A DNA stretch of 19,966 nt from Sphingobacteriaceae bacterium (GTDB lineage Bacteria; Bacteroidota; Bacteroidia; B-17B0; Aurantibacillaceae), in assembly GCA_025360355.1 (NCBI GenBank), contig JANYCL010000285.1, positions 1 through 19,966 of the forward strand, written 5' to 3'. The notes beneath the pieces are model-generated. The model was not told the origin of the DNA and ran no database searches. It saw nothing but the letters and a program-made list of their open reading frames with translations. Positions 14,790 through 19,966 of the stretch are shown piece by piece (the first letter of the stretch is position 1; every line of letters begins with the position of its first letter). The position numbers and the translations under genes are program-made.

Positions 14790-16472
14790 ATGATAGTAAA
14801 AATGCTAAAATCCCGCAAAACCTTAACAGCCATTCTGGCTTTAGGTCTTTTTTCTTGTATAGAAGAACGATCTCCTGTATCCGGCTGGGCCTATAATGAG
14901 CCTAGTAATGGTGGTTTTGAAAAAGTACCATATGAAGAGCAAGAAACTGGTCCCGGACTAGTCCTTATTGAAGGGGGTACCTTTACTATGGGGCGTATTG
15001 AACATGATGTTACTTACGATTGGAATAACGTTCCGCGTCGTGTAACCGTTTCTTCTTTCTATCTTGATGAAACTGAGGTAAGTAACTTCTCATATCTTGA
15101 ATATTTATATTGGACAGCTAGGGTATTTGGTCCTACTTTCCCCGATGTATACTATAAGGCGTTACCTGATACTTTAGTTTGGCGTGAGAAATTAGCTTAT
15201 AATGAGCCTTATGTTGAATATTATTTACGTCACCCTGCATACCGCGATTATCCGGTTGTTGGTGTTAACTGGTTACAAGCCAATGAATTCTGTGCTTGGA
15301 GAACAGATCGCGTAAACGAATTTATTTTAATTCGTGAAGGTTTATTAGAGCACGTTCCAAATCCTTCTGACCAAGATTATTTTAGCACTGAAGCCTACCT
15401 TTCAGGTAAATGGCAAGGTCAGTTAAAACAAAAATTACCTTCATTTGATGAACAAAATCCTGAGCGTGATGTACGTATGGAAGATGGTATCTTCTTACCG
15501 AAATACCGTTTACCAACAGAAGCTGAGTGGGAATATGCTGCATACGGTTTAATTGGTAACACAATTGGTGAGCGTATCACTGATCGCCGTATCTATCCTT
15601 GGAATGGTCATGGTGTTCGTAATGCTACCGACAAATTTATGGGTCAGATCAATGCCAACTTCGTACGTGGTGCCGGTGATTACATGGGTACTGCAGGTTT
15701 CTTGAATGATAACGCCGACGTTACATCACCTGTTTATTCATATTGGCCAAATGATTATGGTTTATATAATATGGCAGGTAACGTATCTGAATGGGTTATG
15801 GACGTTTATCGCCCAAACACTTTACAGGATGCTGATGAGTTCCGTCCTTTCCGTGGAAACGTATTCGTAACTCAACAACGTGATAGTACAACATTAATTG
15901 GTGGTTTAGGTGGAGATATCTTAACTAACGTTGATGGTCCTGTTTACCAAAAATTCAAACATAAAGTTAACCCTCCTTCATTACATGGTGTGAGTGGTGA
16001 AACTGCAGAATCAGTTGATAGCGTTTTAACTCGTATGACCGGTGTTCCTCAAGATCCTGAGCAAATGAATGGTAACAAGAACGTAACTGCTGAAGGTAAA
16101 TCAGATATCCCGGGTCGTGTACAATGGAGAGAAGTTTCTTCAGCTGTAGCAGCCGATAATTTAGATGAGCGTAGAAATTATAAAACTGCTGATTACATTA
16201 ACTATTTAGATGGTGATGTGAACTCAAGTATTTATTACGAACAAGGTGAAGATGCTTACACTGATAAATCTGAAAAGATGATGTATGAGTATGCAAAAAC
16301 ATCTTTAGTAAATGATAAAGCACACGTTTATAAAGGTGGTAGCTGGAGAGATCGTGCTTACTTCTTAAATCCTGGTACACGTCGTTTCTTAGATCAACGT
16401 CAGGCAACTGCTAACATTGGTTTCCGTTGCGCAATGGTACGCGTAGGTAGCCCTGTTGGATTTGGTAAATAA
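14790..16472 (+). CDS. gldJ: Gliding motility / T9SS lipoprotein GldJ
   Basis: A 560-aa outer-membrane lipoprotein. The N-terminus is basic then hydrophobic and ends in a lipobox (LGLFSC, lipidated Cys23). The start could instead be the ATG at 14802 without changing the lipobox. The mature region begins with SGWAYNEPSNGGFEK, characteristic of GldJ. It then follows the formylglycine-generating-enzyme/SUMF1 fold: PGLVLIEGGTFTMG at ~52-66, RLPTEAEWEYAAYG in the middle, NMAGNVSEWVMDVY, a long insert, and VYKGGSWRDRAY to GFRCAMVR at the end. Length and the extra insert fit GldJ rather than the shorter GldK. The FGE active-site cysteines are not retained (see findings), so the fold is probably structural. 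GldJ stabilises other Gld proteins and is needed for gliding and T9SS function in Flavobacterium. A strong terminator follows, so transcription of this unit probably ends before murF. Confidence 0.93.
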   Translation: MIVKMLKSRKTLTAILALGLFSCIEERSPVSGWAYNEPSNGGFEKVPYEEQETGPGLVLIEGGTFTMGRIEHDVTYDWNNVPRRVTVSSFYLDETEVSNFSYLEYLYWTARVFGPTFPDVYYKALPDTLVWREKLAYNEPYVEYYLRHPAYRDYPVVGVNWLQANEFCAWRTDRVNEFILIREGLLEHVPNPSDQDYFSTEAYLSGKWQGQLKQKLPSFDEQNPERDVRMEDGIFLPKYRLPTEAEWEYAAYGLIGNTIGERITDRRIYPWNGHGVRNATDKFMGQINANFVRGAGDYMGTAGFLNDNADVTSPVYSYWPNDYGLYNMAGNVSEWVMDVYRPNTLQDADEFRPFRGNVFVTQQRDSTTLIGGLGGDILTNVDGPVYQKFKHKVNPPSLHGVSGETAESVDSVLTRMTGVPQDPEQMNGNKNVTAEGKSDIPGRVQWREVSSAVAADNLDERRNYKTADYINYLDGDVNSSIYYEQGEDAYTDKSEKMMYEYAKTSLVNDKAHVYKGGSWRDRAYFLNPGTRRFLDQRQATANIGFRCAMVRVGSPVGFGK

Positions 16473-16496
16473 TAATTCTGTTAATAAAATATATTC

Positions 16497-16527
16497 AAAA
16501 CCCTCGGCTATAACGCTGAGGGTTTTT
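16497..16527 (+). terminator. Intrinsic terminator after gldJ
   Basis: An 8-bp GC-rich stem (16501-16508 with 16515-16522, one G-T wobble) closes a 6-base loop TATAAC and is followed by TTTTT at 16523-16527. The run AAAA at 16497-16500 can extend the pairing. It begins 24 bp after the gldJ stop and ends 11 bp before murF. Confidence 0.85.
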
Positions 16528-16538
16528 AATTTGCACCC

Positions 16539-17855
16539 ATGCAGGAAACAAGTATCAGAGATTTGTATGAGGCGTTTGTAACATGCGATCAAAAAATTTG
16601 TACGGATACACGTAAGCTCGAAAAAGGGAGTATTTTCTTTTGTTTAAAAGGCGCTAATTTTAATGCGAATGAATTTGCAGCAAAAGCTTTAGAAGGCGGC
16701 TGTGCTTACGTTGTTGTGGATGAAGAAAAATACGCAACTGCCGGAAAAATATTTTTCGTAAAAGACGTTTTAAAAACATTGCAGAATTTAGCGAATCATC
16801 ACCGAAAGCAATTAAAATTGAAAGTACTTGCCATTACCGGAAGCAACGGCAAAACAACCAATAAAGAATTAATTAAAGCCGTACTCAGCAAAAATTTTAA
16901 TACGCTCGCAACTGTCGGTAATTTAAATAATCACATTGGTGTTCCTCTCACTTTATTATCGCTCACCAAAGAACATGAAATTGCCATTGTAGAAATGGGA
17001 GCAAATCATCAGGGCGAAATAAATGAACTGTGTGAAATAGCAGAACCGGATCTTGGTTTAATAACAAACATCGGTAAAGCGCACCTCGAAGGTTTTGGAG
17101 GAGAAGAAGGCGTGAAAAAAGGAAAAGGAGAAATGTATCGCTTCATTGAAAAAAAAGGCGGACGAGTATTTATTAATGCAGATGATAACGTACTTCAGGA
17201 TTTGGCAGGCGGAATGGATAAGATCACTTACGGCACAACAAAATTATATGATGTTATCGGCAAACAATATAATGAAAATGAATTCGTGAGTTTTAAATGG
17301 ACCACGCGCTACAACGAAAAAGACTGGAACAAATTGCCAATGGTAAAAACGCAAATTATTGGTCAGTATAATTTCATTAATTTATTATGTGCTGTTTGTG
17401 TTGGGAATTATTTTAAAATTGAAGACGCAAAAATAAATGAAGCGTTATCTGAATACGTGCCCGACATGAACCGTTCGCAATTAGAGAAAACAGAAAACAA
17501 TACTTTGATCCTTGATGCATACAATGCAAATCCTTCAAGCATGAAAGTTGCTATCGAAAATTTTGCTGGGCTAAAAGCGGAGAATAAATTACTGATCCTT
17601 GGTGATATGTTTGAGCTAGGCGAATTCTCCGAAGCAGAACACAAAAAAATAATTGATCTTATCACTGAAAAAAAATTAGACGATGTTATTTTGGTAGGAC
17701 CTGAATTTACGAAAGCTAGTCCTGTGAAATTTAAAACATTTTTAAGTACGATAGATTGTTTAGGTTACATAACTTCGCAAAAACAAAAAAACAAAACAAT
17801 TTTAATTAAAGGTTCACGCGGCATGAAGCTGGAAACATTAAAAGGTGCGTTATAA
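16539..17855 (+). CDS. murF: UDP-N-acetylmuramoyl-tripeptide--D-alanyl-D-alanine ligase
   Basis: A 438-aa cytoplasmic Mur ligase that adds D-Ala-D-Ala to the UDP-MurNAc-tripeptide, the last cytoplasmic step before lipid I formation. The N-terminal domain carries TDTRKLEKGSIFFCLKG and GCAYVVVDE, which bind the UDP moiety. The central ATPase domain has the P-loop GSNGKTT (residues 101-107, Lys105), then VEMGANHQGEI and NIGKAHLEGFG. The C-terminal domain has LDAYNANPSSM and LGDMFELG, both typical of MurF rather than MurC, D or E. Length is normal. It lies 11 bp after the gldJ terminator and must have its own promoter, which I cannot identify clearly. The cyclase gene begins 2 bp after its stop, so the two are coupled. 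Confidence 0.97.
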   Translation: MQETSIRDLYEAFVTCDQKICTDTRKLEKGSIFFCLKGANFNANEFAAKALEGGCAYVVVDEEKYATAGKIFFVKDVLKTLQNLANHHRKQLKLKVLAITGSNGKTTNKELIKAVLSKNFNTLATVGNLNNHIGVPLTLLSLTKEHEIAIVEMGANHQGEINELCEIAEPDLGLITNIGKAHLEGFGGEEGVKKGKGEMYRFIEKKGGRVFINADDNVLQDLAGGMDKITYGTTKLYDVIGKQYNENEFVSFKWTTRYNEKDWNKLPMVKTQIIGQYNFINLLCAVCVGNYFKIEDAKINEALSEYVPDMNRSQLEKTENNTLILDAYNANPSSMKVAIENFAGLKAENKLLILGDMFELGEFSEAEHKKIIDLITEKKLDDVILVGPEFTKASPVKFKTFLSTIDCLGYITSQKQKNKTILIKGSRGMKLETLKGAL

Positions 17856-17857
17856 AA

Positions 17858-18607
17858 ATGGTAGCAACAATTTTACATAAGGGAAAAGAATTCAGAGTCG
17901 ACTTTTATAAACCAATTGATATTTCAATGCCTTTACATAGTGGTGCTGATTGCGCGAGTGCATGGTATGTAAAACCCATGTCAATTGAACCTGTAGTAAT
18001 GGGCGATTGGGTTGGGGATGTTAGCAAAGGCGGAAGTGTGAATTTCCGCGATGTAAAATTTAATCCGCATGGTAATGGAACGCACACCGAATGTGTCGGT
18101 CATATCAGTAAAGAATTCATTACGATAAATAAATGTTTAACACGCTTTTTATTTATTGCTGAGGTTATTACAGTTTTGCCTGAAGAATTAGAAAATGGTG
18201 ATAGAGTAATTTCAAAAAAAGGAATTGAAATGTGTTTGAATGGCGCGAAGCCGGAAGCGCTAATTATTAGAACTTTAGGAAACAGTCCTGCGAAATTAAA
18301 AACGCAATATACAGGAACGAACCCTGTTTATATGACTGAAGAAGCAATTCTGTTTTTAAATAGCATTGGTGTTGAGCATTTATTATTGGATACACCAAGT
18401 GTAGATAAAGAAGTGGATGGCGGAAAATTAATCGCGCATCACGCGTTTTGGCAATATCCAAACAATACTCAATTACAAAAAACAATTACGGAATTAATTT
18501 ATGTTCCTAACGAAGTTGATGACGGAATGTATCTGCTCAATATTCAAATTGCAAGTTTCGAGAATGATGCGAGCCCGAGTAAGCCGGTGCTTTATAAAAT
18601 TATTTGA
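17858..18607 (+). CDS. Cyclase-family metal-dependent hydrolase (kynurenine formamidase-like)
   Basis: A 249-aa protein of the cyclase/KynB superfamily (Pfam cyclase). The metal-binding motif is visible as NPHGNGTHTECVGH, with His71, His76, Glu78 and His82, close to the classical HxGTHxDxPxH but with Glu in place of Asp and no Pro. A second His pair occurs in IAHHAFW near the C-terminus, and LLLDTPSVDKEVDGG matches the conserved D-x-P-S-x-D region of the family. Characterised relatives hydrolyse amides such as N-formylkynurenine or cyclic compounds, but the substrate here cannot be assigned. No signal peptide is seen, so it is cytoplasmic. It begins 2 bp after murF and is probably co-translated with it, although a functional link to cell-wall synthesis is not evident. 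No terminator hairpin follows. Confidence 0.85.
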   Translation: MVATILHKGKEFRVDFYKPIDISMPLHSGADCASAWYVKPMSIEPVVMGDWVGDVSKGGSVNFRDVKFNPHGNGTHTECVGHISKEFITINKCLTRFLFIAEVITVLPEELENGDRVISKKGIEMCLNGAKPEALIIRTLGNSPAKLKTQYTGTNPVYMTEEAILFLNSIGVEHLLLDTPSVDKEVDGGKLIAHHAFWQYPNNTQLQKTITELIYVPNEVDDGMYLLNIQIASFENDASPSKPVLYKII

Positions 18608-18633
18608 TCAAATCCTTTTCTGTAGAATCCTAT

Positions 18634-18852
18634 TTAGAAACTACTTTCCATTTTTTTGTGTTCTGAAAGCGCAAAATCAATTGCTGTGATCCTAACACTT
18701 AAAAAGCAAAGATGTTTCTGAAGTTTTTCAACTTCACAGTCATCTATTCCGAACATCGTTTCTTTAATTTCTTGTTTTTCCAAAAAACAACTAATTTTAT
18801 ATTCTTCAAGATCCTTAACAACAATTTGTTTTAAACGCTTTTCAGTTAGCAT
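18634..18852 (-). CDS. Hypothetical 72-aa protein
   Basis: A short ORF with plausible protein-like composition and no similarity I recognise. It is highly charged (many Lys and Glu) with likely helices around KRLKQIVVKDLEEYKISCFLEK and VEKLQKHLCFLSVRITAIDFALSEHKK. It carries three cysteines and no signal peptide or membrane segment. It starts with ATG at 18852, lacks a clear TAnnTTTG box upstream, and stands alone between the convergent cyclase gene (26 bp away) and the LytTR operon. It may be a genuine small gene or a chance ORF; codon composition and the helical pattern favour a gene only slightly. Confidence 0.45.
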   Translation of the reverse strand: MLTEKRLKQIVVKDLEEYKISCFLEKQEIKETMFGIDDCEVEKLQKHLCFLSVRITAIDFALSEHKKMESSF

Positions 18853-18992
18853 AAATGATAGATTAATTTTCCGACTGGTGAAACCAAAAATTGTTTTATA
18901 TTTATTTTAAAAATACGTTTCCGGATCTCAAATAATAAATAAAATGGAAGTTTCGGGATATTATATCGAAGAACGCTCTGATTATATCGTTG

Positions 18993-19712
18993 CTAATTGA
19001 GAGATCTGTTTTCAAGGAATTCCTGAAATTTATCTTTGTATTGTTCAGCAATTGTTATTCGTTCGTTGTTTATTATAACGCGGTTCCTTTCAACAGACTC
19101 TATTTTATTTAAAGCAATTATAAAGGATCTGTGTATTCGCATAAATTTTCCGGACGGTAATTCTTTTTCAAGCTTTTTCAAACTTATCAAGGTTAGAATA
19201 GGTTTTGATCTTCCGGTCAGCCAGATTTTAACGTAGTCTTTTAAACTTTCGAAATAAAAAACTTCGTCAAGTGAAATTTTTATTTGTTTGTATTCTGACT
19301 TTACAAAGATGAAATTATTTTCAAGTGGAGTATGTTTTTCTTCTTCTGTTTTTGGATCTTGTGAAATTACTTTATTTGCGGCTTTTAAAAATTCCGGATA
19401 ATTAAATGGTTTTAAAAGATAATCTACAGCAGCAACTTTAAACCCTTCAAAAGCATATTCTTTAAAAGCAGTTGTAAAAATTATTTTTGTAGTTGCAGAT
19501 AAAGTTTTACTAAAATCGATTCCGGTTAGATCGGGCATTTGGATATCAAGAAAAACAAGATCAATTGTTTCATCACTTATGATCTTCATGGCATCAAACG
19601 CGCTAAGACATTTCCCTCTTAGTTCAAGAAAAGGAGTTTTTTTAACATACCCTTCGATCAGCTCTAAAGCAAACGGTTCATCATCAATTATCAGGCAGTT
19701 GATCTTTTTCAT
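18993..19712 (-). CDS. LytTR-family response regulator
   Basis: A 239-aa cytoplasmic transcription factor of the LytR/AgrA type. The receiver domain (residues ~1-120) has the acidic pocket Asp10-Asp11, phosphoacceptor Asp56 in VFLDIQMPDLTG, the switch Thr80/81 in IIFTTAF and Lys101 in LLKPF. A linker with acidic and lysine residues follows. The LytTR DNA-binding domain (about 130-239) shows FIFVKSEYKQIKISLDEVFY, DYVKIWL, MRIHRSFIIALNKIESV and the end RITIAEQYKDKFQEFL. The gene's ATG overlaps the TGA of the upstream histidine kinase by 4 bp (ATGA), so the two form a two-component pair. Signal and targets are not visible. The 140 bp after its stop hold nothing I can name. Confidence 0.95.
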   Translation of the reverse strand: MKKINCLIIDDEPFALELIEGYVKKTPFLELRGKCLSAFDAMKIISDETIDLVFLDIQMPDLTGIDFSKTLSATTKIIFTTAFKEYAFEGFKVAAVDYLLKPFNYPEFLKAANKVISQDPKTEEEKHTPLENNFIFVKSEYKQIKISLDEVFYFESLKDYVKIWLTGRSKPILTLISLKKLEKELPSGKFMRIHRSFIIALNKIESVERNRVIINNERITIAEQYKDKFQEFLENRSLN

Positions 19713-19966
19713 TTTAGATCTATTGATAAATGTGTGTAATATTTATCATTTTCAATTTTTGTATTAAAAATATATTTGCCGGGATACAATAGGTCCAATC
19801 TTTTTTTAAGATTATTGAGTCCGATCCCTGAGCCGCTTTTATCGTCTTTGGTTTTAGGAAAATTATGATTTTCAGTTGTGAAAACCAAATTGTCATTCTG
19901 AAGTGTTAATTTAAAAAGTATCTCTGAAGATTGTGTTGCTGAAATGCCATGTTTAAATGCATTTTC
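19709..19966 (-). CDS. LytS-type sensor histidine kinase, C-terminal part only
   Basis: The last ~85 residues of a gene that enters from the right edge. Read from the reverse complement, the frame gives ENAFKHGIS (the N box of the HATPase domain), a beta-rich stretch, KDDKSGSGIGLNNLKKRLDL (the G box), LYPGKYIFNT and a stop at 19711-19709. This is the ATP-binding end of a HisKA_7TM or 5TM LytS/YehU-like kinase. The N-terminal sensor, membrane and His-containing parts lie outside the window. Its stop overlaps the response regulator ATG (ATGA), so the kinase phosphorylates that regulator in all likelihood. Confidence 0.9.
   Translation of the reverse strand, partial: ENAFKHGISATQSSEILFKLTLQNDNLVFTTENHNFPKTKDDKSGSGIGLNNLKKRLDLLYPGKYIFNTKIENDKYYTHLSIDLK

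Noticed and set aside
14790..16472. Considered GldK/PorK instead of GldJ for the lipoprotein.
   Set aside because: SGWAYNEPSNGGF after the lipobox, 560-aa length with the large insert, and neighbours porU/porV fit GldJ; GldK would be followed by gldLMN.
16523..16538. A TTAATTTG sequence close to the murF start as a -7 promoter.
   Set aside because: One mismatch to TAnnTTTG, overlaps the terminator T-tract and leaves only 5 bases to the ATG.
18720..18735. 6-bp inverted repeat GAAGTT/AACTTC with a 4-base loop.
   Set aside because: Lies inside the 72-aa ORF with no following T-run on either strand, so not a terminator.
18944..19000. 18-codon plus-strand ORF (starts MEVSGYYIEERS) over the 3' end of the LytTR gene.
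   Set aside because: Too short and opposite to an established gene; no independent support.

Overview
The window looks like chromosome from a member of the Bacteroidota (Flavobacteriia or a related class). It is AT-rich. Starts lack Shine-Dalgarno sequences and are A/T-rich instead. Several start regions carry the Bacteroidota promoter -7 element TAnnTTTG. The gene content is diagnostic: porU, porV, two PorP/SprF-family proteins, the gliding lipoprotein gldJ, and a secreted protein with a type IX secretion (T9SS) C-terminal sorting domain. I see no mobile element, CRISPR array, rRNA or tRNA.

Layout, left to right. (1) 1-1642, minus strand: a PorP/SprF outer-membrane protein followed by the 5' part of a TPR/PD40 (PorE/OmpA-type) protein that runs off the left edge. 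(2) 1750-3600, plus strand: a glutaryl-CoA dehydrogenase-type acyl-CoA dehydrogenase and ribulose-phosphate 3-epimerase. (3) 3602-6624, minus strand: a tight two-gene unit of a 127-aa exported protein and an 878-aa multidomain T9SS cargo. (4) 6625-6951: a 327-bp gap with little in it beyond a promoter element. (5) 6952-8436, plus strand: a two-nuclease protein (Cas4/AddB-like Fe-S PD-(D/E)XK plus a DUF2779/DEDD-exonuclease-like domain). (6) 8426-13667, minus strand: porU then porV. (7) 13784-18607, plus strand: a second PorP/SprF protein, gldJ, a clear intrinsic terminator, murF and a cyclase-family metal hydrolase. (8) 18634-18852, minus strand: an orphan 72-aa ORF. (9) 18993-19966, minus strand: a LytTR response regulator overlapped by the 3' end of its LytS-type histidine kinase, which runs off the right edge.

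How the genes fit together. PorU (cell-surface C25-type sortase/peptidase) and PorV (outer-membrane shuttle) process and anchor T9SS cargo. GldJ is an outer-membrane lipoprotein needed for T9SS and gliding function, and PorP/SprF proteins are outer-membrane partners of the machinery. The 878-aa protein is a probable client of this apparatus. The gldKLMN core is not in the window, so T9SS genes are dispersed in this genome. The least-explained parts are the double-nuclease protein, the small exported protein coupled to the cargo gene, and the 72-aa orphan.
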